From positions 5,445,934 through 5,509,933 of the forward strand of contig JAVHZZ010000008.1 of NCBI GenBank assembly GCA_036250195.1: a DNA stretch of 64,000 bases, in the 5' to 3' direction. The translations under genes were made by a program, and so were the position numbers. This stretch comes from Mixophyes australis. Lineage: Eukaryota; Chordata; Amphibia; Anura; Limnodynastidae. Of the stretch, positions 1-10,802 are shown one piece after another (within the stretch, counting starts at the first letter, position 1; every line of letters starts with the position of its first letter). Under the pieces are notes generated by a model that saw nothing but the letters and a program-made list of their open reading frames with translations, was not told where the DNA came from and searched no databases.

Positions 1-330
1 AACGGTTTGCAAGAAAAATCAATCTAGCTGCTGCGTGCAAAATAGATTGTAGGGGTTCAAGTCTGATTTTGGGAAGATCAGTAAGGAGGGAATTGCAATA
101 TTCGATGCAGGAGATGATGAGTGCATGAATTAAAGTTTTTGCGGTGTCTTGTGTGAGGTATGTGCGTATTCTGGAAATGTTTTTTAGATGTATGTAACAT
201 GATTTAAAGATAGAGTCAATGTGGGGAACAAAGCATAGTTCTGAGTCAAGGATCACAACTAGGCAGCGAGCATGTGGAGTGAGATTTATGGTCATGTTAT
301 CAACAGAGATAGAAACATGTAACACAAACA
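1..330 (-). mobile_element. L2-type LINE fragment, end of RT domain
   Basis: Read on the minus strand, this translates with little interruption into the part of an L2 non-LTR reverse transcriptase that follows the catalytic box. It includes LTQDTAKTLIHALI and IEYCNSLLTDLP, then a block ending AAARLIFLANR. The same AAARLIF block begins the L2 copy at 51447, which supports the family call. The fragment runs off the left edge of the window, so its 3' end is not visible. It has no start, no catalytic residues and no coding potential of its own. Confidence 0.75.
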
Positions 331-999
331 CTGGAATGAGTGGGCCCATTGAAACTATTGGGAAAACCTCAGAGACCTTTAAAAATTTCTGTTAAATCAC
401 CTTTTGTAATTTTGTAAAATAGGTGTTTCGTATATTAGGGAGTTGGAACAAAGAAATCCTGTTTTGGGGCACTTTCCAATGATTTTTATCAATATAAAAA
501 AGGTTGGAAAATCAAACTTTATTAAATCTCCCCCAAATTAAGACAATATTAGAGTGACTTTAATGCAGCAATAGAACATGAGCAACAATTTCAACTTTGA
601 ATAGATACATAATAATATTTAAAAATTATATAAAAACAGCATTCGGACCCTTGCCCCGACCCCCACACAACTGAATCTCTGCTCCATCAACTGTAAGAAT
701 ATAGTATAAAATATTAGCTTCCTGTATCATACCTATTGAGCCTAGGTTATTTCTTTTGGTAAACAAAGCAAACAATGGTAAAAGAGTACAGTTACACAGT
801 GTAATAAAGAGTTTTGTTGGCAGGTTTACTTTCAAAATAGTTGGCATGTGGATGCAGGATGATAGTAGAGAGCAGTGTCCACTTTACTAAGATATATTTC
901 GTCATCATCAGACAATGGATTTTATTCTTGTACCAGAAATATTTCTTATCCCTAATGCTATAAATGAAGATCAATTATCTACTCTCTTCTCTTCTAGTC
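331..999. other. AT-rich stretch with no recognised feature
   Basis: I see no exon, repeat family or RNA gene here. The short open frames on the minus strand are not conserved-looking. Confidence 0.5.
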
Positions 1000-1848
1000 C
1001 ACTTGACAAATCAGTCAATCCCTATCTCTTACGTTCATCCCAGTCTTAATTAAAATCTGTAATCTTTGCCTCTCTATTGGTATTTCCCCATCATTATTCA
1101 AGCATGCAATTATTACTCTTATTCTGAGAAATAACATATTCTGACCCAAACTCTCACTCAGATTATCGTTCCCTAGTTCCTTTGTCATTTCAAGATTCTT
1201 GAAATAATTGTCTACAATCAACTCACACGTTTTCCTACTGTACTCAACCAATTGGACCCTCTTCAGTCAGACTTTATCTCCCAACACCCCACAGAGACTG
1301 ACCAAGGTGGTCAATAACTTGAACACTGATAAATCTAAGGGCTTATTATTCGATTCTAATTCTCCTGGATCTCTCTGCTTTATTCAACACTGTTGACCAC
1401 TCTCTTCTCATACAAGCACTACAATCCCTAGGTCCTCAGGACACTGCCCTATCCTGGTTCTTATCCTACCTATCTAATCACTCTTTCAGTGTTTGTTTCT
1501 GTGGATCCACCTCTGCTCCAATTCCTTATCAGTTGGAGACCACACAGCTCAATTCTAGGCCCCCTGCTCTTCTCTATACAACTTTTCTTGGAAAACTGAG
1601 AACCTCCTTTAGATATCAGTCCTATCTCTATGTGGGTGATACCCAAATGTATCTATTCTCTCTGGATCTCTCACTATCTGCCTATGTTACTGACTGTCTT
1701 TCTGCCATTTCCTCTTGGATGTCCTCTCACCACCTCAAACTCAATCTTTCAAAAACAGAATTAATAATATTCCCACCCGCGAACAGAAGCTGCTTACCTG
1801 ACATCTCTATATCTGTGGACAACAGGACAATGATCCATCATCCTCACC

Positions 1849-2165
1849 AATTTATTTATATAGCGCCACTAATTCTGCAGCGCTGTACAGAGAATATTTT
1901 GTCACTCACATCAGTCCCTGTCCTATTGGAGCTTACAGTCTTAATTCCCTAACATACACACACACACACAGGTCAATTTGCTAGTAGCCAATTAACCTAC
2001 TAGTATGTTTTTGGAGTGTGGGAGGAAACCAGAGCACCTGGAGGAAACCCACGCAAACATGGGGAGAACATACAAACTCCACACAGATAAGGCCATGGTT
2101 GGGAATTAAACTCATGACCCCAGTGCTGTGAGGCAGAAGTGCTAACCACTGAGCCACCGTGCTAG
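1849..2165 (-). mobile_element. V-SINE copy inserted in the L2 element
   Basis: On the minus strand it has a tRNA-like head (CACGGTGGCTCAGTGGTTAG, box A-like; GGGTCATGAGTTTAATTCCC, box B-like). This is followed by the V-SINE central core (TGTTCTCCCCATGTTTGCGT and GGTTTCCTCC) and a tail ending in GCGCTATATAAATAAAT. The tail matches that of the L2 LINE at 51990-52178, the presumed source of its retrotransposition machinery. It is one of at least five substantial copies in the window. Confidence 0.85.
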
Positions 2166-2226
2166 GATTGGCTCCACAAGTGCACTCCTCATTTGATGAG
2201 AACATAGTAAAGGATGATTCATCTCC
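2166..2226 (-). mobile_element. 60-bp Tc1/mariner transposase scrap
   Basis: The stretch CCACAAGTGCACTC through ATTTGATGAGAACATAGT is the reverse complement of part of the Tc1/mariner remnant at about 4000-4060, with few mismatches. It lies exactly between the V-SINE and the resumption of the L2 element. Confidence 0.7.
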
Positions 2227-2799
2227 TTTAAACGCTTTACCTGGATGTCCTCCCTAACACGGAATTGTCATTTGTTCCCCACATCCAACCTGCAACCCAA
2301 TCATGTTACATACATCTAAGAAACATTTCCAGAATACACACACGTCTCACACAGGATGGTGCAAAAACTTTAATTCATGCGCACATTTTCTCCAGCATTG
2401 ACTATTGCAGTTCCCTCATTACTGGTCTTCCCCTAACCAGACCAGAGTCATTTTCCTTGTGAAGAAATTCTTTTGCTTCTCTCTGTCAGTCCATGTATTG
2501 GTCGCCTGTATGTTACTGGATGCAAAATAAAATACTTCTACTAATGTACAAGGCCCATCAACAACACTGCAGCCACAAATATCTCTCCCGTTGACTCAAA
2601 GTATCTCTCAACTCAACACCTCCGTTCTGCACAAGATCTGCGTCTCTCATCCACACTCATTACCTGCTCCCATTCTCGGGTACAGGATTTTTGTTAGGCA
2701 ATTCCCACTCTGTGGTATTTCCTATCCCACACAAATGGACTTTCCTCTGGCCTCCAAACCTTCAAATGTACCCTGAAAACCCACCTCCTCTAGGAATAT

Positions 2800-2946
2800 T
2801 CATCATCATCATTTATTTATATAGCATCACTAATTCCGTAGCGCTGTACAGAGAACTCACTCACATCAGTCCCTGCCCCATTGAAGCTTACAATCTAAGT
2901 TCCCTAACATACACACAGACAGACAGAGAGAGACTAGGGTCAATTG
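2800..2946 (-). mobile_element. 5'-truncated V-SINE
   Basis: It carries the L2-like tail and the CAGTCCCTGCCCCATTG block, but stops at the AGGGTCAATT motif before reaching the tRNA-like head. This is the usual 5' truncation of LINE-mediated insertion. Confidence 0.8.
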
Positions 2947-3095
2947 TGCTATTTTCTTGTTGTTTTATTAAAAAGACATCTATGCTAATCTTAGTATTTG
3001 CTGGCTGCCATCTTGAAGTAGGTGGTAGTATGTTGTGTACACCAAAAAATCCTGTTATAAAAGAAAATAGTTTCCATTGTCTAGTATATATATAT
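2943..3095 (+). repeat. Left outer arm of a large inverted duplication
   Basis: About 150 bp (from CAATTGTGCTATTTTCTTG to the TA-rich run) is repeated in inverted orientation at 5005-5157. The match continues inward through a V-SINE on each side. Together the arms enclose the dead Tc1/mariner gene at 3540-4510. Confidence 0.8.
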
Positions 3096-3436
3096 ATATC
3101 ATCATCATCATCATTTATTTATATAGCGCCACTAATTCTGCAGCACTGTACAGAGAACTCACTCACATCAGTCCCTGCCCCATTGGAGCTTACAATCTAA
3201 ATACCCTAATATACACACAAAGACAGAGAGAGACTAAGGGCAATTTAATAGCAGCCAATTAACCTACCAGTATGTTTTCAGAGTGTGGGAGGAAACCGGA
3301 GCACCCAGAGGAAACCCACGCAAACACAGGGAGAACATACAAACTCCACACAGATAAGGCCGTGGTCAGGGATTGAACTCATGATCCCACTGCTGTGAGG
3401 CAGAAGTGCTAACCACTGAGCCACTGTGCTGCCCCA
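3096..3436 (-). mobile_element. Full-length V-SINE in the left inverted arm
   Basis: It has the complete head, core and tail on the minus strand, with the tail running into (ATC)n and (TA)n at 3090-3110. It shares private variants with the plus-strand copy at 4612-4955, such as TTAGGGTATTTAGATTG and CTCTGGGTGCTCCGG. The two are therefore probably duplicates of one insertion rather than two independent insertions. Confidence 0.85.
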
Positions 3437-3539
3437 TATCTTACCAAATTCCCAAACTACTCTCTTATGCCATAACAGTGTCTTCTTAGCATAAATCTAT
3501 GCATACACATGAACAGGTAATAACAAACAACAGGGTAAA

Positions 3540-4510
3540 TGAGGGACACCGAACATACGGAGTAGTGACTTGGAAAGGGGTGATTGTTGATTCACGTTTG
3601 GCAGGAGCTTCACTGACCAAGACAGCTCAACTTGCTAATGTTTCCTGATCAACAGTGTTTGGGTGATCTCAGCATGGAACTCCGAGGATTAAGCAACATC
3701 AGAACTTGACAACATTGGGCAGAAGCGAATACTCTAGGATCATAATATCTCTACATTCATTTTAAGTGCCAGACAAGATCGGCCAGCAACTGCAGATCTA
3801 CTGACTGCAAATTACAACCCGTTGCTCTAGCAGCTAGTTTCATAAGAAATTGTTCAACGGGAACTCCAGAGAGCTGGATATCAAAGTTGGGTTGATGTTC
3901 ATAATCCTCTTATCACATCTGGCAATGGATGTTTGTGAGTTTAGTGGTGCCAAGTGCACAGGCAACGGATTATCGAGCAGGCGGTGGGGGTGAAATGGTC
4001 ACATGAATTATCCTTCACTATGTTCTCATCAAAGGAAGAGTGCACTTGTGGCACCAACCCAAAGAACTCTTCAGATCTGAGTGTTTGTGTCCAGCAGAGG
4101 TGGGTTCTGGTCATTACCTAATGTTGTGGAGGCATTCTCGTGACATGAGTTGGATGCAGCCATTCCCTTAGAAGACAAGGTCAATGCTCATCACTACTTT
4201 ATGGCAATGAGTGATCACCTCATTTTATATAATTTATTTCCTAATGGGGGTGGGGGTCTTCCAGGATGACAGTGCCCCCATCCACAGCACAGGTGGATGG
4301 TTTGATGAGCAGGGCCCTGATGTTATCCATAGGTATTGGCCTTGTCAGCCACCGGATCGGAACACAGACAAGTATTGGGATGGGATACTCTGGAATGATG
4401 CCTGAGACAGTGTATCCAGCACCATGAACTAAGTGTCAGAGTATTGAAGAGTAATACGCAACCATCCTGCACAATTCAAAGCAGCGACAGACTCGTTGCC
4501 CTATTAAGTG
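3540..4510 (+). pseudogene. Decayed Tc1/mariner-family transposase
   Basis: The plus strand reads a Tc1-type N-terminal helix-turn-helix (DSRLAGASLTKTAQLANVS, about 3590-3650, followed by a stop). The catalytic-core end reads FQDDSAPIHSTGGWFDEQGP (about 4260-4320), then a WPCQPPDRN block matching the WP-QSPDLNPIE motif of DDE transposases. In between, frames shift and several stops occur. Asn/Asp changes and the loss of NPIE indicate inactivity. It sits between two inverted arms (2943-3436 and 4612-5157) that would serve as very long terminal inverted repeats, although canonical Tc1 ends were not identified. A cut-and-paste DNA transposon remnant, not a host gene. Confidence 0.8.
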
Positions 4511-4556
4511 ACTTTAGATTAATGTGCCCAGTCATTTGACCACTACCTGTAAGTGT

Positions 4557-4559
<3 letters not shown>

Positions 4560-4611
<52 letters not shown>
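4560..4611. repeat. (TA)n microsatellite
   Basis: About 25 uninterrupted TA dinucleotides directly before the head of the next V-SINE. Confidence 0.95.
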
Positions 4612-4614
<3 letters not shown>

Positions 4615-4809
4615 GCACGGTGACTCAGTGGTTAGCACTTCTGCCTTACAGCACTGGAGTCATGGGTTCAATTCCCGACCACGGCCTTATCTGTGTGAAA
4701 TTTGTATGTTCTCCCTGTGTTTGCGTGGGTTTCCTCTGGGTGCTCCGGTTCCCTCCCACAATCCAAAAACATACTGGTAGGTTAATTGGCTACTATTAAA
4801 TTGCCCTCA

Positions 4810-4845
<36 letters not shown>

Positions 4846-4947
4846 GGGTATTTAGATTGTAAGCCCCAATGGGGCAGGGACTGATGTGAGTGAGTTCTCT
4901 GTACAGCGCTGCGGAATTAGTGGTGCTATATAAATAGATGATGATGA

Positions 4948-4955
<8 letters not shown>
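4612..4955 (+). mobile_element. V-SINE in the right inverted arm, with internal (TG)n
   Basis: A tRNA-like head at 4613, a V-SINE core near 4705-4760, a (TG)n run at 4811-4842 replacing the CT-rich spacer of other copies, and the GCGCTGCGGAATTAGTGG tail. It forms the right-hand partner of the inverted duplication with 3096-3436. Confidence 0.85.
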
Positions 4956-5009
<54 letters not shown>

Positions 5010-5157
5010 TAATGGAAACTATTTTCTTTTACAAGAGGATTTTTTGGTGTATACAACATACTACCACCCACTTCAAGATGACAGCCCACAGTCAGCAAAT
5101 ACTAAGATTAGCATAGATCCCTTTTTAATAAAACAACAAGCAAATAGCACAATTGAT
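4951..5157 (-). repeat. (TA)n plus right outer arm of the inverted duplication
   Basis: A (TA)n run at 4951-5004 is followed by about 150 bp that is the reverse complement of 2943-3090. Shared blocks include AAACTATTTTCTTTTA and ACTAAGATTAGCATAGAT. Similarity ends at CAATTGA on both sides. Confidence 0.85.
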
Positions 5158-5662
5158 GCTCAATGAAGTGTAATACACATTTGTAAAAACTGCAACATAA
5201 TACTGTCCTTGTATACAGTATCCAACTTACAGTGATGCAGAGCATTATACAGTATACAGCACACACTAAACAAAGCAGTATAATATATACTGATACACAC
5301 TCTGCACAGATCCATACAGTATATGGAGTTACACAGCATATAATATACAGTGACACACACAGCAATTTGCAGTATCACACACTACACACTGCCATATATT
5401 ATACAGTGTTACACACTACACAGATCCAGGTCAGGGCCAATTATTCTATATATATCGCCCCCTCCTCATCCGTACTGTAACCCCTAATGGTACTTACAAG
5501 GTTCTGTCACATCCCCTCCTGTCTACTCTTCTCCAAGCTGTACATATTATGGTCTGAAACTATAATATTTATTACTGAGTAGTTAGGTCACTTATGAATC
5601 TTACTGCACATAAAACACATCATTAAATCTTTAAATGAATAATGACAACAAGGTGTCGTTAC
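5158..5662. other. Low-complexity CA/TA-rich DNA, TIE1 first-intron side
   Basis: Degenerate repeats of TACACA- and CAGTATA-type words occur to about 5430. No exon was recognised. If the TIE1 assignment is right, this is the start of its first intron. Confidence 0.4.
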
Positions 5663-5723
5663 CTATTTCTGCTGGAAGTAAAGACCCAAGAAAGAGACTC
5701 AGGAAATGAAACAGCTTCAGCAT
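5663..5723 (-). CDS. TIE1: Probable TIE1 first coding exon (signal peptide)
   Basis: On the minus strand an ATG at 5723 opens MLKLFHFLSLFLGSLLPAEI, a textbook secretory signal peptide. It is followed directly by a GTAACG splice donor after 61 nt (phase 1). TIE1 is an endothelial receptor tyrosine kinase whose first coding exon encodes little more than a signal peptide. Sequence identity is not informative at this length, so the call rests mainly on synteny. In human, TIE1 lies next to C1orf210 in the opposite orientation, as this exon does with C1orf210 at 26.9 kb. No further TIE1 exon was seen between 1 and 5660, so intron 1 would exceed 5.6 kb. It could instead be another secreted or membrane protein's first exon. 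Confidence 0.5.
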
Positions 5724-6608
5724 TGTCCTTAATCCAATCCAGAGGTGATCTCCCAATGTGTGTCCCGTGCCCAGGAATCACATCCGCATCATCTCTTATA
5801 TCCAGGGATTAGCGCTTATAACAGATCCACAAAAATATTAATCCCAAAACGTTAATTCCATCCAACTCATGAACAATAAAAACAGATTCCCATAATATCT
5901 CAGGTGTATCCCAGTGCGGAGACTTCAGGGATGAATAATCAGATGTCTCCCATCACATTGTGGCAGAAGGCGGCATGGATTGCTAGCTCAGTGGCCAAAT
6001 TCCAAACTTTAGTAAACAATATCAGCAGGGACTCCGATTTCTGTTCCCTTCTAAACTTTCTCACATTCACCGCCTCTGACTTCCAGAGGTTTCTGGGATT
6101 TGGAGATGGAAAGAGGAAAAGGCGTAGCAGGACTGCTGGGTACAGGAAACTCCTAGAGCTGAATACTCAGCGATGGCCTCTGCTTTAGGAAATCACAGTC
6201 TGAGTAACTATGGGAAAAGAAGATGACAAAAGCTGACCCCCCCCTCACTTCCCTAGGTATGAACTGTATTGTTATATTTAACACTGCGAATCATTCTCAG
6301 CCCTGAATTCTGTGGTAAAGGCCAACATCTCCCAAAACTCAAATATAGACGTATTTAGCAATGATGTGCCAAATTATTCAGCTATATTTTAAGTGGGCGT
6401 ATCTATAAAGGCTCAGACACATCGTTGTGATAATTCTGTTATCACACAGGTCACACATCAACTTCCTGTGTCCCTTGTACATTCCAATCGTGTGATTGTA
6501 ACATTATAATGCAACACCACTGCAATTAGTGGTCAGATGTGGATTATGTTCTAAAGGACGTGACGATAAAAGGATCGTTACAGCCATAACTGAAAAGGTT
6601 ACTTACCT
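5724..6608 (-). promoter_or_regulatory. Upstream region of the putative TIE1 exon
   Basis: This DNA lies 5' of the minus-strand signal-peptide exon and is free of recognised transposons until 6609. Several GGAA/TTCC words (for example near 5775, 6105-6120 and 6186) could bind ETS factors that drive endothelial genes. No TATA box or start site can be fixed. Confidence 0.25.
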
Positions 6609-6786
6609 GGGGGTAAATGTATCAAGATGAGAGTTTTCCGGCGGGTTTGAAAAGCCAATCAGATTCTAGCTGTCATTTATTTAGTACATTCTACAAAATG
6701 ACAGCTAGAATCTGATTGGTTGCTAGAGGCAACATCTCCACTTTTCAAACCCGCCGGAAAACTCTCAGCTTGATACATTTACCCCC
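6609..6786. mobile_element. Palindromic MITE, family A
   Basis: A 178-bp near-perfect foldback. The ends GGGGGTAAATGTATCAAG and CTTGATACATTTACCCCC are inverted, and each arm contains the CAATCAGATTCTAGCTGTCA block. Related copies lie at 10677, 32710 and 38754. The copy at 32710 shows a TTA target duplication, suggesting a PIF/Harbinger-type origin. Confidence 0.85.
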
Positions 6787-7744
6787 TGGTGTTCAGGCTA
6801 TCCAGTGCTTTTACCTGATTGGTTGCAGGAGCTAGCTGGGCAGTGGTGGGCATGGGCAAACTGCTTAGTAGCCTGAACACAGCTAAGTAATCTTTGGGGA
6901 TCAGGTTGGGTGGAAAAATGCTTTAATTTTACTATATAGGCGGATCATGATGCTTTTCCCACGTTCACCGTATAGGGCCATAGGAAAGATACAGGTTCGG
7001 GACCCCTATCTCCCCTCTATTTGTAAAAAAAACAAAACACATACAAATGGCTTTGAGTTGCCCAATGGATGATCCAGGTCTGGTGTAAAGCGACACGGTC
7101 AATGTCCAGTATGTTCACATCCTGTGTGTTCGGGGGTTAGGTCTGAGCTGCAGGAACAATCATACCAAGAGTTTGTCCTGTAGACGTCTGGGGACATCTC
7201 AGGTTTTTGGACTCAGCCCAGAGCCTGTGTTTTTCCATATTATCCGGTAACAATCTGCTATTTAGGATTGCATTTTACAATTACTGACACATCCACCAAG
7301 CTAGTGGCTTCCACTCTTATAAGACAAGTTATCTATTTAAATAAATCTGATAACAATTCATGTAACTAATTCACCTTTAATTTTTATGGAATGAATTCCA
7401 AGCATTTAGTGAGTTCTAATGATCTTTCTCTTATAATGTTGCTATTAAAGGTTTCATACTGTATCTTGGGGTCACTTGTTTATAAGGTTTACAGCAGTGG
7501 GAAAGATACCTAAACATGTAACATGTTTTATGTAGTACATGTATGTAGCGTGGGTATTAATACCCACATATGAAGGCAGGGTATGAATTAGTATCTAACA
7601 GGGATTAGAAGGAATGACAGGGAGAAAGGTCTTGGAGGTGAATCCAGGGTCAGAGCTATGAATATGGTCCTTTATCTTGTCCATCACAAGCCAGGTGTGA
7701 CATCAGGAAATGGGCACAGAACAATGACATTGTCACATTACATT
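6787..7744. other. No recognised feature
   Basis: Unique-looking intergenic DNA; no exon or repeat family recognised. Confidence 0.45.
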
Positions 7745-8205
7745 CCAGAACAATGACACACTGACACTTGGGGTCCCCGGATAATGGCACACTGTCACTT
7801 GGGGTCCCCGGATAATGGCACACTGTCACTTGGGGTCCCCGGATAACGGCACACTGTCACTTGGGGTCCCCAGATAACGGCACACTAACACTTGGGGTCC
7901 CCAGATAACGGCACACTGACACTTGGGGTCCTCAGATAACGGCACACTGTCACTTGGGGTCCGCAGATAACGGCACACTGACACTTGGGGTCCCCGGATA
8001 ACGGCACACTGTCACTTGGGGTCCCCTGATAATGGCACACTGTCACTTGGGGTCCCCGGATAATGGCACACTGACACTTGGGGTCCCCAGATAACGGCAC
8101 ACTGACACTTGGGGTCCCCAGATAACGGCACACTAACACTTGGGGTCCCCGGATAATGGCACACTGTCACTTGGGGTCCCCGGATAATGGCACACTGTCA
8201 CTTGG
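7745..8205. repeat. 31-bp minisatellite, about 14 copies
   Basis: A tandem array with unit TCACTTGGGGTCCCCGGATA plus AATGGCACACTG. Variants alternate between TGTCAC/TGACAC/TAACAC and CCGGATAATGG/CCAGATAACGG. The period leaves a minus-strand frame open for 84 codons, which is a by-product of the array and not a gene. Confidence 0.95.
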
Positions 8206-10130
8206 CATCCTAAGTTATCCTAATCACAGTGACAAGGTCCCTTAATAATGGCAGAATGATGCTTGGGGTCTCTGAACAATGGCACCGACACTTGGAGTCG
8301 ACTCACATCCGCTGAACCACTCTGCACCTACTTTGTACTTTCCAAGAAATGCCCTCACTCAAACCAACACCTCCCATCGACTGGCGCAAGTGTCTGTTCC
8401 TCCACCATTGCGGTCATCTTTCTCCCTAACCCTATATGTAGGCACAGCATCTCCTGAGAGGGTTTTTGTGCAGTAATTCAGCCATTTTTCTCTCTGTAAA
8501 TGAGGATCACAGATTTGTGGGCAAAAACCATCAGACTAATCAATGTACCACGGTTTGTCCTGCATACGGGAATAGCTCATCCATTGCAGAATATTGCACA
8601 AACCCAACGTTTGTAGCTGAAAGCCCTTTGTCACTGTAAATATTCGTGTGATTACAAAGATGACGAAACACAAGTAAACTTGTTTTATAAAAACTTTTCA
8701 TTTGTTTACTGAAAGACAAGTAAAAGAAGGATTTAAAGCCAAGTGACCATTTAGCACAAGTGTTAGAAAACATCCATTAAACAGAAAAGTCCCTTAAATT
8801 CGGGATGTTTATTGTTGTTTTGAACTAAGCATTTTGAGGGGAAATAAGAAACCCTGGACGATGGCGAGTGTGAGCAGTGTGTGGGCTGATACACAACGAT
8901 GCAGATACCACGGAGGGAAGTAAAGGAACAATGGTGCGAGGTAACGTCTGGGACAAGGAGATTGTAAGGAGAGATTCGGAGATGTAGGAGAAAACGTTTC
9001 CCTCGACGTTCACACAGGAATCTCCGTGGAGCACAATGGACTATTTACTATACAGGAGCTGAATCTCTGTACCTTGGTGTTTATTTTCTTTTGTTTAATT
9101 ACTGGACCATTGGGTCCAGATCGCCGACCCTTAAAAACATTTTACTGGCAAATTATTTATGGAATTCTACAATGTATCGAAAAATAAATGTACTAGAATA
9201 CTAAGCGGATGAAGGATTTAAGGAGAACATGTCACAGGTTCTACATTAACTTTATATTTTTTATCTGCTTATTACACAGTGGGTTATGCACGGTGTAATA
9301 AGGTAAATAAAAGGGGAGCAGGTATTTTTTCCATGCCCCCATTTTTTAATGAAGTTTTATTTTGTAGGCAGACTAGGGGGGCAGGGAAACAAGACACCCT
9401 GAACTGATTTTGGGGTCACAACGGGCACCCAAGGATCTTGTGTTTGGTTGCAGTTGCCCCTATTGCTGCCTCACTGCAATTTAGTAACAATTTTGTCCAA
9501 TAGAGATTACTCCTTTTCCTAGAATTCCAATGTCAGGTCACATGGGTACTAGCATTTCTGCTCTATAAGTATTAATACCCTATGCAGACTGCACATATTA
9601 TGCAAATCACTGAAGTGTATAGGGTGGTTATGGGATTTGGGTGCAAGTATAATAATAAGCACTTTATAAGCATCTACAATAGAATGTCTGTAATATAATG
9701 TAATAAACACAAAGTACAATATGTCAGAATAATCAGAGAAGAAATATCATCAATCACTCGATGACGGAGGTAATAAAACACGTTTAATTTTTGATTGACA
9801 TATCTATGAACTTATCTGCCAACAGTCCTGAATTTTTTGGTCCTGATTTTCGGCAGTGAAAAAAAGGGAGGTCTGTCAAGGGAAAGGGGTGTGGTCTCAC
9901 CGTAAATTGGAGTTGCATATGTCAATCAGGAGCGTGGCCGGGGGTGATTGGAGGTATGACCTTATGGTTCCCAATTTTGCAATCATGAATGTTGGGAGAT
10001 ATAGTTAAATGAGCCATGAGAAATTGGCATATTAAGTATTTGAGTTTCTGATTTTTTCGAGATGGTGTAAAGCTTTTCAGCTTATTCATTTATCACTACC
10101 TCAATATAACATCGCTCATTACTTATCCAT
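8206..10130. other. Intergenic DNA with no recognised gene
   Basis: No exon recognised. Around 9815-9995 is a moderately repetitive block with GTTGGGAGATA/TCCCAACA words, also hinted at near 37230 and 39360, possibly an old dispersed repeat. Confidence 0.4.
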
Positions 10131-10195
10131 GGTGCCCAGTGGTTAGCATTGCTGACTCACAGTGCTGATTTCATGAGTTTGATTCTTACACAGTG
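10131..10195 (+). mobile_element. V-SINE head fragment
   Basis: The words CAGTGGTTAGCATTGCTGAC and TCATGAGTTTGATTC match the tRNA-like head of the V-SINEs, then similarity ends. Confidence 0.6.
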
Positions 10196-10197
10196 GT

Positions 10198-10512
10198 CCT
10201 GATTCATTAAGGAAAGTAAACAAAAAAAAAAGTAGTACATTTGATCCTGAACAAAACCATGTTACAATACAAGGGATGCAAATTAGTTTATTCATTTATT
10301 TTGCACATAACTTAAATACTGGCTGCCTCTTCATGTAACACACAAATACTTGATAGCTTATTTGTACACTGAATGTAAAGTTGATCTAGGACATGCTCTA
10401 CCCCAACTATAAATCTGTCCCCACATTTTAAATTTACCTCCCCTCCAATGCAACATGGTTTTGCCCAGGTGCAAAGTTACTCATTTTTTTGTATTTTTTT
10501 GTATTACGGTGT
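10198..10512 (+). mobile_element. MITE family E, right end degraded
   Basis: It begins CCTGATTCATTAAGGAAAGT and contains the ACAAAACCATGTTACAAT and TTGATCTAGGACATG blocks shared with 40763-41091 (inverted) and 46178-46491. The expected closing inverted end has decayed into a T-rich run. Confidence 0.8.
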
Positions 10513-10676
10513 CCTCTTATTGTCAGGAATTATATTAAAAGCAAAAGAGAGCCGAGCCAGCAGTATATTTGTAGAATAATATAAGTTTATCTAAATGAGG
10601 GAACCAAATGTGATAGTAAGATGTGGTTAGTGGTGACTTTGTCCCACTTTATACTGCGCAATAATCACAAAAATAG

Positions 10677-10802
10677 GGGTACATTTACTAATACCTCTAA
10701 AAAGGTGGAGGTGTTGCCCATAGCAACCAATCAGAATCTAGCTAGATGCCAGCTAGAATGTGATTGGTTGTTATGGGCTAAAGTTCAGTAAATCTACCCT
10801 AC
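10677..10802. mobile_element. Palindromic MITE, family A, short copy
   Basis: Ends GGGGTACATTTACTAAT and CAGTAAATCTACCCTA, with the CAACCAATCAGAATCTAGCT core. A deletion relative to the 175-bp copies removes most of the centre. Confidence 0.75.

Larger units (their letters stand above)
1000..2798 (+). mobile_element. Decayed L2-clade LINE reverse transcriptase, interrupted by a SINE
   Basis: With frameshifts, the plus strand reads through L2/CR1-type RT landmarks in order: an ILEIIVYNQLTRF-like block and NQLDPLQSDF (about 1195-1275), LDLSALFNTVDHSLL (about 1365-1410), SWMSSHHLKLNLSKTELIIF (about 1715-1772), then after a 380-bp interruption VPHIQPATQSCYIHLRNISR (about 2275-2340) and the 3' CQSMYWSP block (about 2485). 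The YADD active-site box appears as YVGD (about 1628-1640), so an essential aspartate is lost. Stops and frameshifts confirm it is dead. A minus-strand V-SINE and a Tc1 scrap split the element at 1849-2226. No 5' UTR or endonuclease domain is visible, consistent with 5' truncation. Confidence 0.8.

Noticed and set aside
4612..4690. A tRNA gene (box A- and box B-like motifs)
   Set aside because: The motifs are the tRNA-derived head of a V-SINE. No cloverleaf can be closed and many copies share the same downstream core.
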